From Panagrolaimus kolymaensis (Eukaryota > Nematoda > Chromadorea > Rhabditida > Panagrolaimidae): 64,000 bases of DNA. The stretch lies in NCBI GenBank assembly GCA_028622995.1, contig JAJQJQ010000034.1, forward strand, positions 1,240,001 to 1,304,000, in the 5' to 3' direction. This document shows, piece after piece, positions 24,801-38,400 of the stretch. A model generated the notes under the pieces. It worked only from the letters and a program-made list of their open reading frames with translations. It had not been told where the DNA came from and made no database searches. The translations under genes were made by a program, and so were the position numbers. Every line of letters starts with the position of its first letter. Positions within the stretch are counted from its first letter, which is position 1.

Positions 24801-26361
24801 TATTTAAATTTCTGAACCTGCCAAAACGGGTGATGACTATTTTTTATGAATAAATAGGATCTTCAGAAGAAAAAATAAATGTCTCCTCTTTTGTAGAGTC
24901 AAACATAGCAAATTTGCTTTTGATTTTTAACTAAAAATATTTATTTAAATTTCTGAACCTGGCAAAATTAGAGATGAAGATTTTATTGAATTAAAAGGAC
25001 CTCAGAAAATAAACTAAAAGTCTCCTCTTTTGTAGAGTCAAACATAGCAAATTTGCTTTTGATTTTTTACTAAAAATATTTATTTAAATTTCGGAACCTG
25101 GCAAAATTAGAGATGAAGATTTTATTGAATTAAAAGGACCTCAGAAAATAAACTAAAAGTCTCCTCTTTTGTAGAGTCAAACATAGCAAATCTGCTTTTG
25201 ATTTTTAACTAAAAATATTTATTTAAATTTCTGAACCTGCCAAAACGGGTGATGACTATTTTTTATGAATAAATAGGATCTTCAGAAGAAAAAATAAATG
25301 TCTCCTCTTTTGTAGAGTCAAACATAGCAAATTTGCTTTTGATTTTTTACTAAAAATATTTATTTAAATTTCTGAACCTGGCAAAATTAGAGATGAAGAT
25401 TTTATTGAATTAAAAGGACCTCAGAAAATAAAATAAAAGTCTCCTCTTTTGTAGAGTCAAACATAGCAAATTTGCTTTTGATTTTTTACTAAAAATATTT
25501 ATTTTAATTTCTGAACCTGGCAAAATTAGAGATGAAGATTTTATTGAATTAAAAGGACCTCAGAAAATAAAATAAAAGTCTCCTCTTTTGTAGAGTCAAA
25601 CAAAGCAAATTTGCTTTTGATTTTTTACTAATAATATTTATTTAAATTTCTGAACCTGGCAAATTTAGAGATGAAGATTTTATTGAATTAAAAGGACCTC
25701 AGAAAATAAAATAAAAGTCTCCTCTTTTGTAGAGTCAAACATAGCAAATTTGCTTTTGATTTTTTACTAAAAATATTTATTTAAATTTCTGAACCTGGCA
25801 AAATTAGAGATGAAGATTTTATTGAATTAAAAGGACCTCAGAAAATAAAATAAAAGTCTCCTCTTTTGTAGAGTCAAACATAGCAAATTTGCTTTTGATT
25901 TTTAACTAAAAATATTTATTTAAATTTCTGAACCTGCCAAAACGGGTGATGACTATTTTTTATGAATAAATAGGATCTTCAGAAGAAAAAATAAATGTCT
26001 CCTCTTTTGTAGAGTCAAACATAGCAAATTTGCTTTTGATTTTTAACTAAAAATATTTATTTAAATTTCTGAACCTGGCAAAATTAGAGATGAAGATTTT
26101 ATTGAATTAAAAGGACCTCAGAAAATAAACTAAAAGTCTCCTCTTTTGTAGAGTCAAACATAGCAAATTTGCTTTTGATTTTTTACTAAAAATATTTATT
26201 TAAATTTCGGAACCTGGCAAAATTAGAGATGAAGATTTTATTGAATTAAAAGGACCTCAGAAAATAAACTAAAAGTCTCCTCTTTTGTAGAGTCAAACAT
26301 AGCAAATCTGCTTTTGATTTTTAACTAAAAATATTTATTTAAATTTCTGAACCTGCCAAAA
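18830..26361. repeat. Domain 5: compound trimer, pentamer and hexamer units
   Basis: B starts: 18830, 19249, 19946, 20782, 21618, 22037, 22873, 23292, 23989, 24408, 24827, 25246 and 25943. Spacing in monomers is 3, 5, 6, 6, 3, 6, 3, 5, 3, 3, 3, 5 and 3. The common trimer is B (catag, tttac, tttcgg), A (aaact, catag, tttac, tttcgg), then A (aaact, aaatctgc, ttaac, tttctg). The aaatctgc marker breaks the palindrome and is confined to about 19.8-35.3 kb. B copies at 23292 and 24408 share atgataaaatagg. A unit with ctaataat plus aaatttagag lies at 25.6 kb and recurs in domain 8. Confidence 0.9.
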
Positions 26362-27485
26362 CGGGTGATGACTATTTTTTATGAATAAATAGGATCTTCA
26401 GAAGAAAAAATAAATGTCTCCTCTTTTGTAGAGTCAAACATAGCAAATTTGCTTTTGATTTTTTACTAAAAATATTTATTTAAATTTCTGAACCTGCCAA
26501 AACGGGTGATGACTATTTTTTATTAATAAATAGGATCTTCAGAAGAAAAAATAAATGTCTCCTCTTTTGTAGAGTCAAACATAGCAAATTTGCTTTTGAT
26601 TTTTAACTAAAAATATTTATTTAAATTTCTGAACCTGCCAAAACGGGTGATGACTATTTTTTATGAATAAATAGGATCTTCAGAAGAAAAAATAAATGTC
26701 TCCTCTTTTGTAGAGTCAAACATAGCAAATTTGCTTTTGATTTTTAACTAAAAATATTTATTTAAATTTCTGAACCTGGCAAAATTAGAGATGAAGATTT
26801 TATTGAATTAAAAGGACCTCAGAAAATAAAATAAAAGTCTCCTCTTTTGTAGAGTCAAACATAGCAAATTTGCTTTTGATTTTTTACTAAAAATATTTAT
26901 TTAAATTTCTGAACCTGCCAAAACGGGTGATGACTATTTTTTATGAATAAATAGGATCTTCAGAAGAAAAAATAAATGTCTCCTCTTTTGTAGAGTCAAA
27001 CATAGCAAATTTGCTTTTGATTTTTAACTAAAAATATTTATTTAAATTTCTGAACCTGGCAAAATTAGAGATGAAGATTTTATTGAATTAAAAGGACCTC
27101 AGAAAATAAAATAAAAGTCTCCTCTTTTGTAGAGTCAAACAAAGCAAATTTGCTTTTGATTTTTAACTAAAAATATTTATTTAAATTTCTGAACCTGCCA
27201 AAACGGGTGATGACTATTTTTTATGAATAAATAGGATCTTCAGAAGAAAAAATAAATGTCTCCTCTTTTGTAGAGTCAAACATAGCAAATTTGCTTTTGA
27301 TTTTTAACTAAAAATATTTATTTAAATTTCTGAACCTGCCAAAACGGGTGATGACTATTTTTTATGAATAAATAGGATCTTCAGAAGAAAAAATAAATGT
27401 CTCCTCTTTTGTAGAGTCAAACATAGCAAATTTGCTTTTGATTTTTTACTAAAATTATTTATTTAAATTTCGGAACCTGGAAAAA
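26362..27485. repeat. Domain 6: B-rich cluster
   Basis: B monomers at 26362, 26503, 26644, 26924, 27204 and 27345: six B among eight monomers, including three in a row. The last, at 27345, carries ctaaaattatt and its right end reads tttcggaacctgg followed by aaaaatt. The same pair of changes follows the B at 19249, 8096 bp upstream. Confidence 0.92.
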
Positions 27486-30178
27486 TTAGAGATGAAGATT
27501 TTATTGAATTAAAAGGACCTCAAAAAATAAAATAAAAGTCTCCTCTTTTGTAGAGTCAAACAAAGCAAATTTGCTTTTGATTTTTAACTAAAAATATTTA
27601 TTTAAATTTCTGAACCTGGCAAAATTAGAGATGAAGATTTTATTGAATTAAAAGGACCTCAGAAAATAAAATAAAAGTCTCCTCTTTTGTAGAGTCAAAC
27701 ATAGCAAATTTGCTTTTGATTTTTAACTAAAAATATTTATTTTAATTTCTGAACCTGGCAAAATTAGAGATGAAGATTTTATTGAATTAAAAGGACCTCA
27801 GAAAATAAAATAAAAGTCTCCTCTTTTGTAGAGTCAAACATAGCAAATTTTCTTTTGATTTTTAACTAAAAATATTTATTTTAATTTCTGAACCTGGCAA
27901 AATTAGAGATGAAGATTTTATTGAATTAAAAGGACCTCAGAAAATAAAATAAAAGTCTCCTCTTTTGTAGAGTCAAACATAGCAAATTTGCCTTTGATTT
28001 TTAACTAAAAATATTTATTTAAATTTCTGAACCTGGCAAAATTAGAGATGAAGATTTTATTGAATTAAAAGGACCTCAGAAAATAAAATAAAAGTCTCCT
28101 CTTTTGTAGAGTCAAACAAAGCAAATTTGCTTTTGATTTTTTACTAAAAATATTTATTTAAATTTCTGAACCTGGCAAAATTAGAGATGAAGATTTTATT
28201 GAATTAAAAGGACCTCAGAAAATAAAATAAAAGTCTCCTCTTTTGTAGAGTCAAACATAGCAAATTTGCTTTTGATTTTTAACTAAAAATATTTATTTAA
28301 ATTTCTGAACCTGGCAAAATTAGAGATGAAGATTTTATTGAATTAAAAGGACCTCAGAAAATAAAATAAAAGTCTCCTCTTTTGTAGAGTCAAACATAGC
28401 AAATTTGCCTTTGATTTTTAACTAAAAATATTTATTTAAATTTCTGAACCTGGCAAAATTAGAGATGAAGATTTTATTGAATTAAAAGGACCTCAGAAAA
28501 TAAAATAAAAGTCTCCTCTTTTGTAGAGTCAAACAAAGCAAATTTGCTTTTGATTTTTTACTAAAAATATTTATTTAAATTTCTGAACCTGGCAAAATTA
28601 GAGATGAAGATTTTATTGAATTAAAAGGACCTCAGAAAATAAAATAAAAGTCTCCTCTTTTGTAGAGTCAAACATAGCAAATTTGCTTTTGATTTTTAAC
28701 TAAAAATATTTATTTAAATTTCTGAACCTGGCAAAATTAGAGATGAAGATTTTATTGAATTAAAAGGACATCAGAAAATAAAATAAAAGTCTCCTCTTTT
28801 GTAGAGTCAAACATAGCAAATTTGCTTTTGATTTTTTACTAAAATTATTTATTTAAATTTCGGAACCTGGAAAAATTAGAGATGAAGATTTTATTGAATT
28901 AAAAGGACCTCAAAAAATAAAATAAAAGTCTCCTCTTTTGTAGAGTCAAACAAAGCAAATTTGCTTTTGATTTTTAACTAAAAATATTTATTTAAATTTC
29001 TGAACCTGGCAAAATTAGAGATGAAGATTTTATTGAATTAAAAGGACCTCAGAAAATAAAATAAAAGTCTCCTCTTTTGTAGAGTCAAACATAGCAAATT
29101 TGCTTTTGATTTTTAACTAAAAATATTTATTTTAATTTCTGAACCTGGCAAAATTAGAGATGAAGATTTTATTGAATTAAAAGGACCTCAGAAAATAAAA
29201 TAAAAGTCTCCTCTTTTGTAGAGTCAAACATAGCAAATTTTCTTTTGATTTTTAACTAAAAATATTTATTTTAATTTCTGAACCTGGCAAAATTAGAGAT
29301 GAAGATTTTATTGAATTAAAAGGACCTCAGAAAATAAAATAAAAGTCTCCTCTTTTGTAGAGTCAAACATAGCAAATTTGCCTTTGATTTTTAACTAAAA
29401 ATATTTATTTAAATTTCTGAACCTGGCAAAATTAGAGATGAAGATTTTATTGAATTAAAAGGACCTCAGAAAATAAAATAAAAGTCTCCTCTTTTGTAGA
29501 GTCAAACATAGCAAATTTGCCTTTGATTTTTAACTAAAAATATTTATTTAAATTTCTGAACCTGGCAAAATTAGAGATGAAGATTTTATTGAATTAAAAG
29601 GACCTCAGAAAATAAAATAAAAGTCTCCTCTTTTGTAGAGTCAAACAAAGCAAATTTGCTTTTGATTTTTAACTAAAAATATTTATTTAAATTTCTGAAC
29701 CTGGCAAAATTAGAGATGAAGATTTTATTGAATTAAAAGGACCTCAGAAAATAAAATAAAAGTCTCCTCTTTTGTAGAGTCAAACATAGCAAATTTGCCT
29801 TTGATTTTTAACTAAAAATATTTATTTAAATTTCTGAACCTGGCAAAATTAGAGATGAAGATTTTATTGAATTAAAAGGACCTCAGAAAATAAAATAAAA
29901 GTCTCCTCTTTTGTAGAGTCAAACATAGCAAATTTGCCTTTGATTTTTAACTAAAAATATTTATTTAAATTTCTGAACCTGGCAAAATTAGAGATGAAGA
30001 TTTTATTGAATTAAAAGGACCTCAGAAAATAAAATAAAAGTCTCCTCTTTTGTAGAGTCAAACATAGCAAATTTGCCTTTGATTTTTAACTAAAAATATT
30101 TATTTAAATTTCTGAACCTGGCAAAATTAGAGATGAAGATTTTATTGAATTAAAAGGACCTCAGAAAATAAAATAAAA
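27399..30178. repeat. 1390-bp ten-monomer duplication
   Basis: Markers recur exactly 1390 bp apart: ctaaaattatt at 27455/28845, caaattttc at 27841/29231, and gcctttg at 27991/29381. Copy 1 starts inside the shared half of the B at 27345, whereas copy 2 starts in an A monomer, so the left junction lies at or near gtctcc. The right end is blurred by extra gcctttg monomers, so the outer boundary is approximate. Confidence 0.82.
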
Positions 30179-31238
30179 GTCTCCTCTTTTGTAGAGTCAA
30201 ACATAGCAAATTTGCCTTTGATTTTTAACTAAAAATATTTATTTAAATTTCTGAACCTGGCAAAATTAGAGATGAAGATTTTATTGAATTAAAAGGACCT
30301 CAGAAAATAAAATAAAAGTCTCCTCTTTTGTAGAGTCAAACATAGCAAATTTGCCTTTGATTTTTAACTAAAAATATTTATTTAAATTTCTGAACCTGGC
30401 AAAATTAGAGATGAAGATTTTATTGAATTAAAAGGACCTCAGAAAATAAAATAAAAGTCTCCTCTTTTGTAGAGTCAAACATAGCAAATTTGCCTTTGAT
30501 TTTTAACTAAAAATATTTATTTAAATTTCTGAACCTGGCAAAATTAGAGATGAAGATTTTATTGAATTAAAAGGACCTCAGAAAATAAAATAAAAGTCTC
30601 CTCTTTTGTAGAGTCAAACAAAGCAAATTTGCTTTTGATTTTTTACTAAAAATATTTATTTAAATTTCTGAACCTGGCAAAATTAGAGATGAAGATTTTA
30701 TTGAATTAAAAGGACCTCAGAAAATAAAATAAAAGTCTCCTCTTTTGTAGAGTCAAACATAGCAAATTTGCTTTTGATTTTTAACTAAAAATATTTATTT
30801 AAATTTCTGAACCTGGCAAAATTAGAGATGAAGATTTTATTGAATTAAAAGGACCTCAGAAAATAAAATAAAAGTCTCCTCTTTTGTAGAGTCAAACATA
30901 GCAAATTTGCTTTTGATTTTTTACTAAAAATATTTATTTAAATTTCTGAACCTGGCAAAATTAGAGATGAAGATTTTATTGAATTAAAAGGACCTCAGAA
31001 AATAAACTAAAAGTCTCCTCTTTTGTAGAGTCAAACATAGCAAATTTGCTTTTGATTTTTTACTAAAAATATTTATTTAAATTTCGGAACCTGGCAAAAT
31101 TAGAGATGAAGATTTTATTGAATTAAAAGGACCTCAGAAAATAAACTAAAAGTCTCCTCTTTTGTAGAGTCAAACATAGCAAATCTGCTTTTGATTTTTA
31201 ACTAAAAATATTTATTTAAATTTCTGAACCTGCCAAAA
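27486..31238. repeat. Domain 7: 27 consecutive A monomers
   Basis: The 3894 bp between B starts 27345 and 31239 equal one B plus exactly 27 A units, with no indel. Markers inside are gcctttg (ten copies, 27991-30493), caaattttc (27841 and 29231) and ctaaaattatt (27455 in the preceding B, and 28845). These show a 1390-bp internal duplication followed by single-monomer expansion. The last monomers (aaact, tttcgg, aaatctgc) belong to the trimer family of domain 8. Confidence 0.93.
29710..30543. repeat. Six consecutive gcctttg A monomers
   Basis: The first c of cctttg falls at 29798, 29937, 30076, 30215, 30354 and 30493, a strict 139-bp ladder. The six monomers look identical by eye (cagaaaat, catag, gcctttg, ttaac, tttctg). 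The change alters the palindrome to agcaaatttgcc. This is a recent single-monomer amplification. Confidence 0.93.
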
Positions 31239-34200
31239 CGGGTGATGACTATTTTTTATGAATAAATAGGATCTTCAGAAGAAAAAATAAATGTCTCCTC
31301 TTTTGTAGAGTCAAACATAGCAAATTTGCTTTTGATTTTTAACTAAAAATATTTATTTAAATTTCTGAACCTGGCAAAATTAGAGATGAAGATTTTATTG
31401 AATTAAAAGGACCTCAGAAAATAAACTAAAAGTCTCCTCTTTTGTAGAGTCAAACATAGCAAATTTGCTTTTGATTTTTTACTAAAAATATTTATTTAAA
31501 TTTCGGAACCTGGCAAAATTAGAGATGAAGATTTTATTGAATTAAAAGGACCTCAGAAAATAAACTAAAAGTCTCCTCTTTTGTAGAGTCAAACATAGCA
31601 AATCTGCTTTTGATTTTTAACTAAAAATATTTATTTAAATTTCTGAACCTGCCAAAACGGGTGATGACTATTTTTTATGAATAAATAGGATCTTCAGAAG
31701 AAAAAATAAATGTCTCCTCTTTTGTAGAGTCAAACATAGCAAATTTGCTTTTGATTTTTTACTAAAAATATTTATTTAAATTTCTGAACCTGGCAAAATT
31801 AGAGATGAAGATTTTATTGAATTAAAAGGACCTCAGAAAATAAACTAAAAGTCTCCTCTTTTGTAGAGTCAAACATAGCAAATTTGCTTTTGATTTTTTA
31901 CTAAAAATATTTATTTAAATTTCGGAACCTGGCAAAATTAGAGATGAAGATTTTATTGAATTAAAAGGACCTCAGAAAATAAACTAAAAGTCTCCTCTTT
32001 TGTAGAGTCAAACATAGCAAATCTGCTTTTGATTTTTAACTAAAAATATTTATTTAAATTTCTGAACCTGCCAAAACGGGTGATGACTATTTTTTATGAA
32101 TAAATAGGATCTTCAGAAGAAAAAATAAATGTCTCCTCTTTTGTAGAGTCAAACATAGCAAATTTGCTTTTGATTTTTTACTAAAAATATTTATTTAAAT
32201 TTCTGAACCTGGCAAAATTAGAGATGAAGATTTTATTGAATTAAAAGGACCTCAGAAAATAAACTAAAAGTCTCCTCTTTTGTAGAGTCAAACATAGCAA
32301 ATTTGCTTTTGATTTTTTACTAAAAATATTTATTTAAATTTCTGAACCTGGCAAAATTAGAGATGAAGATTTTATTGAATTAAAAGGACCTCAGAAAATA
32401 AACTAAAAGTCTCCTCTTTTGTAGAGTCAAACATAGCAAATCTGCTTTTGATTTTTAACTAAAAATATTTATTTAAATTTCTGAACCTGCCAAAACGGGT
32501 GATGACTATTTTTTATGAATAAATAGGATCTTCAGAAGAAAAAATAAATGTCTCCTCTTTTGTAGAGTCAAACATAGCAAATTTGCTTTTGATTTTTAAC
32601 TAAAAATATTTATTTAAATTTCTGAACCTGGCAAAATTAGAGATGAAGATTTTATTGAATTAAAAGGACCTCAGAAAATAAACTAAAAGTCTCCTCTTTT
32701 GTAGAGTCAAACATAGCAAATCTGCTTTTGATTTTTAACTAAAAATATTTATTTAAATTTCTGAACCTGCCAAAACGGGTGATGACTATTTTTTATGAAT
32801 AAATAGGATCTTCAGAAGAAAAAATAAATGTCTCCTCTTTTGTAGAGTCAAACATAGCAAATTTGCTTTTGATTTTTTACTAAAAATATTTATTTAAATT
32901 TCTGAACCTGGCAAAATTAGAGATGAAGATTTTATTGAATTAAAAGGACCTCAGAAAATAAAATAAAAGTCTCCTCTTTTGTAGAGTCAAACATAGCAAA
33001 TTTGCTTTTGATTTTTTACTAAAAATATTTATTTTAATTTCTGAACCTGGCAAAATTAGAGATGAAGATTTTATTGAATTAAAAGGACCTCAGAAAATAA
33101 AATAAAAGTCTCCTCTTTTGTAGAGTCAAACAAAGCAAATTTGCTTTTGATTTTTTACTAATAATATTTATTTAAATTTCTGAACCTGGCAAATTTAGAG
33201 ATGAAGATTTTATTGAATTAAAAGGACCTCAGAAAATAAAATAAAAGTCTCCTCTTTTGTAGAGTCAAACATAGCAAATTTGCTTTTGATTTTTTACTAA
33301 AAATATTTATTTAAATTTCTGAACCTGGCAAAATTAGAGATGAAGATTTTATTGAATTAAAAGGACCTCAGAAAATAAAATAAAAGTCTCCTCTTTTGTA
33401 GAGTCAAACATAGCAAATTTGCTTTTGATTTTTAACTAAAAATATTTATTTAAATTTCTGAACCTGCCAAAACGGGTGATGACTATTTTTTATGAATAAA
33501 TAGGATCTTCAGAAGAAAAAATAAATGTCTCCTCTGTTGTAGAGTCAAACATAGCAAATTTGCTTTTGATTTTTAACTAAAAATATTTATTTAAATTTCT
33601 GAACCTGGCAAAATTAGAGATGAAGATTTTATTGAATTAAAAGGACCTCAGAAAATAAACTAAAAGTCTCCTCTTTTGTAGAGTCAAACATAGCAAATTT
33701 GCTTTTGATTTTTTACTAAAAATATTTATTTAAATTTCGGAACCTGGCAAAATTAGAGATGAAGATTTTATTGAATTAAAAGGACCTCAGAAAATAAACT
33801 AAAAGTCTCCTCTTTTGTAGAGTCAAACATAGCAAATCTGCTTTTGATTTTTAACTAAAAATATTTATTTAAATTTCTGAACCTGCCAAAACGGGTGATG
33901 ACTATTTTTTATGAATAAATAGGATCTTCAGAAGAAAAAATAAATGTCTCCTCTTTTGTAGAGTCAAACATAGCAAATTTGCTTTTGATTTTTAACTAAA
34001 AATATTTATTTAAATTTCTGAACCTGGCAAAATTAGAGATGAAGATTTTATTGAATTAAAAGGACCTCAGAAAATAAACTAAAAGTCTCCTCTTTTGTAG
34101 AGTCAAACATAGCAAATCTGCTTTTGATTTTTAACTAAAAATATTTATTTAAATTTCTGAACCTGCCAAAACGGGTGATGACTATTTTTTATGAATAAAT

Positions 34201-35428
34201 AGGATCTTCAGAAGAAAAAATAAATGTCTCCTCTTTTGTAGAGTCAAACATAGCAAATTTGCTTTTGATTTTTTACTAAAAATATTTATTTAAATTTCTG
34301 AACCTGGCAAAATTAGAGATGAAGATTTTATTGAATTAAAAGGACCTCAGAAAATAAAATAAAAGTCTCCTCTTTTGTAGAGTCAAACATAGCAAATTTG
34401 CTTTTGATTTTTTACTAAAAATATTTATTTTAATTTCTGAACCTGGCAAAATTAGAGATGAAGATTTTATTGAATTAAAAGGACCTCAGAAAATAAAATA
34501 AAAGTCTCCTCTTTTGTAGAGTCAAACAAAGCAAATTTGCTTTTGATTTTTTACTAATAATATTTATTTAAATTTCTGAACCTGGCAAATTTAGAGATGA
34601 AGATTTTATTGAATTAAAAGGACCTCAGAAAATAAAATAAAAGTCTCCTCTTTTGTAGAGTCAAACATAGCAAATTTGCTTTTGATTTTTTACTAAAAAT
34701 ATTTATTTAAATTTCTGAACCTGGCAAAATTAGAGATGAAGATTTTATTGAATTAAAAGGACCTCAGAAAATAAAATAAAAGTCTCCTCTTTTGTAGAGT
34801 CAAACATAGCAAATTTGCTTTTGATTTTTAACTAAAAATATTTATTTAAATTTCTGAACCTGCCAAAACGGGTGATGACTATTTTTTATGAATAAATAGG
34901 ATCTTCAGAAGAAAAAATAAATGTCTCCTCTTTTGTAGAGTCAAACATAGCAAATTTGCTTTTGATTTTTAACTAAAAATATTTATTTAAATTTCTGAAC
35001 CTGGCAAAATTAGAGATGAAGATTTTATTGAATTAAAAGGACCTCAGAAAATAAACTAAAAGTCTCCTCTTTTGTAGAGTCAAACATAGCAAATTTGCTT
35101 TTGATTTTTTACTAAAAATATTTATTTAAATTTCGGAACCTGGCAAAATTAGAGATGAAGATTTTATTGAATTAAAAGGACCTCAGAAAATAAACTAAAA
35201 GTCTCCTCTTTTGTAGAGTCAAACATAGCAAATCTGCTTTTGATTTTTAACTAAAAATATTTATTTAAATTTCTGAACCTGCCAAAACGGGTGATGACTA
35301 TTTTTTATGAATAAATAGGATCTTCAGAAGAAAAAATAAATTTCTCCTCTTTTGTAGAGTCAAACATAGCAAATTTGCTTTTGATTTTTTACTAAAAATA
35401 TTTATTTAAATTTCTGAACCTGGCAAAA
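31239..35428. repeat. Domain 8: trimers, dimers and a duplicated ten-monomer unit
   Basis: B starts: 31239, 31658, 32077, 32496, 32776, 33473, 33892, 34172, 34869 and 35288. Spacing is 3, 3, 3, 2, 5, 3, 2, 5 and 3 monomers. The trimers are the same aaact/tttcgg/aaatctgc family as domain 5. The pentamer holds the distinctive ctaataat and aaatttagag monomers, also seen at 25632, so this domain appears to be a second copy of material from 24.4-26.4 kb. Confidence 0.92.
32496..35287. repeat. 1396-bp ten-monomer tandem duplication
   Basis: Copy 1 is 32496-33891 and copy 2 is 33892-35287. Each has B spacing 2, 5, 3. The ctaataat change is at 33162 and 34558; the aaatttagag change is at 33194 and 34590. 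Both pairs are 1396 bp apart, exactly three B plus seven A. Confidence 0.93.
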
Positions 35429-38400
35429 TTAGAGATGAAGATTTTATTGAATTAAAAGGACCTCAGAAAATAAAATAAAAGTCTCCTCTTTTGTAGAGTC
35501 AAACATAGCAAATTTGCTTTTGATTTGTAACTAAAAATATTTATTTTAATTTCTGAACCTGGCAAAATTAGAGATGAAGATTTTATTGAATTAAAAGGAC
35601 CTCAGAAAATAAAATAAAAGTCTCCTCTTTTGTAGAGTCAAACAAAGCAAATTTGCTTTTGATTTTTTACTAATAATATTTATTTAAATTTCTGAACCTG
35701 GCAAATTTAGAGATGAAGATTTTATTGAATTAAAAGGACCTCAGAAAATAAAATAAAAGTCTCCTCTTTTGTAGAGTCAAACATAGCAAATTTGCTTTTG
35801 ATTTTTTACTAAAAATATTTATTTAAATTTCGGAACCTGGCAAAATTAGAGATGAAGATTTTATTGAATTAAAAGGACCTCAAAAAATAAAATAAAAGTC
35901 TCCTCTTTTGTAGAGTCAAACAAAGCAAATTTGCTTTTGATTTTTAACTAAAAATATTTATTTAAATTTCTGAACCTGGCAAAATTAGAGATGAATATTT
36001 TATTGAATTAAAAGGACCTCAGAAGAAAAAATAAATGTCTCCTCTTTTGTAGAGTCAAACATAGCAAATTTGCTTTTGATTTTTTACTAAAAATATTTAT
36101 TTAAATTTCGGAACCTGGCAAAATTAGAGATGAAGATTTTATTGAATTAAAAAGACCTCAGAAAATAAAATAAAAGTCTCCTCTTTTGTAGAGTCAAACA
36201 TAGCAAATTTGCTTTTGATTTTTTACTAAAAATATTTATTTAAATTTCGGAACCTGGCAAAATTAGAGATGAAGATTTTATTGAATTAAAAGGACCTCAA
36301 AAAATAAAATAAAAGTCTCCTCTTTTGTAGAGTCAAACAAAGCAAATTTGCTTTTGATTTTTAACTAAAAATATTTATTTAAATTTCTGAACCTGGCAAA
36401 ATTAGAGATGAAGATTTTATTGAATTAAAAGGACCTCAGAAAATAAAATAAAAGTCTCCTCTTTTGTAGAGTCAAACATAGCAAATTTGCTTTTGATTTT
36501 TTACTAAAAATATTTATTTAAATTTCGGAACCTGGCAAAATTAGAGATGAAGATTTTATTGAATTAAAAGGACCTCAAAAAATAAAATAAAAGTCTCCTC
36601 TTTTGTAGAGTCAAACAAAGCAAATTTGCTTTTGATTTTTAACTAAAAATATTTATTTAAATTTCTGAACCTGGCAAAATTAGAGATGAAGATTTTATTG
36701 AATTAAAAGGACCTCAGAAAATAAAATAAAAGTCTCCTCTTTTGTAGAGTCAAACATAGCAAATTTGCTTTTGATTTTTTACTAAAAATATTTATTTAAA
36801 TTTCGGAACCTGGCAAAATTAGAGATGAAGATTTTATTGAATTAAAAGGACCTCAAAAAATAAAATAAAAGTCTCCTCTTTTGTAGAGTCAAACAAAGCA
36901 AATTTGCTTTTGATTTTTTACTAAAAATATTTATTTAAATTTCGGAACCTGGCAAAATTAGAGATGAAGATTTTATTGAATTAAAAAGACCTCAGAAAAT
37001 AAAATAAAAGTCTCCTCTTTTGTAGAGTCAAACATAGCAAATTTGCTTTTGATTTTTTACTAAAAATATTTATTTAAATTTCGGAACCTGGCAAAATTAG
37101 AGATGAAGATTTTATTGAATTAAAAGGACCTCAAAAAATAAAATAAAAGTCTCCTCTTTTGTAGAGTCAAACAAAGCAAATTTGCTTTTGATTTTTAACT
37201 AAAAATATTTATTTAAATTTCTGAACCTGGCAAAATTAGAGATGAAGATTTTATTGAATTAAAAGGACCTCAGAAAATAAAATAAAAGTCTCCTCTTTTG
37301 TAGAGTCAAACATAGCAAATTTGCTTTTGATTTTTTACTAAAAATATTTATTTAAATTTCGGAACCTGGCAAAATTAGAGATGAAGATTTTATTGAATTA
37401 AAAGGACCTCAAAAAATAAAATAAAAGTCTCCTCTTTTGTAGAGTCAAACAAAGCAAATTTGCTTTTGATTTTTAACTAAAAATATTTATTTAAATTTCT
37501 GAACCTGGCAAAATTAGAGATGAATATTTTATTGAATTAAAAGGACCTCAGAAGAAAAAATAAATGTCTCCTCTTTTGTAGAGTCAAACATAGCAAATTT
37601 GCTTTTGATTTTTTACTAAAAATATTTATTTAAATTTCGGAACCTGGCAAAATTAGAGATGAAGATTTTATTGAATTAAAAGGACCTCAGAAAATAAAAT
37701 AAAAGTCTCCTCTTTTGTAGAGTCAAACATAGCAAATTTGCTTTTGATTTTTAACTAAAAATATTTATTTAAATTTCTGAACCTGGCAAAATTAGAGATG
37801 AATATTTTATTGAATTAAAAGGACCTCAGAAGAAAAAATAAATGTCTCCTCTTTTGTAGAGTCAAACATAGCAAATTTGCTTTTGATTTTTTACTAAAAA
37901 TATTTATTTAAATTTCGGAACCTGGCAAAATTAGAGATGAAGATTTTATTGAATTAAAAGGACCTCAAAAAATAAAATAAAAGTCTCCTCTTTTGTAGAG
38001 TCAAACAAAGCAAATTTGCTTTTGATTTTTAACTAAAAATATTTATTTAAATTTCTGAACCTGGCAAAATTAGAGATGAAGATTTTATTGAATTAAAAGG
38101 ACCTCAGAAAAAAAAATAAAAGTCTCCTCTTTTGTAGAGTCAAACATAGAAAATTTGCTTTTGATTTTTAACTAAAAATATTTATTTAAATTTCTGAACC
38201 TGGCAAAATTAGAGATGAAGATTTTATTGAATTAAAAGGACCTCAAAAAATAAAATAAAAGTCTCCTCTTTTGTAGAGTCAAACATAGCAAATTTGCTTT
38301 TGATTTTTTACTAAAAATATTTATTTAAATTTCGGAACCTGGCAAAATTAGAGATGAAGATTTTATTGAATTAAAAGGACCTCAAAAAATAAAATAAAAG

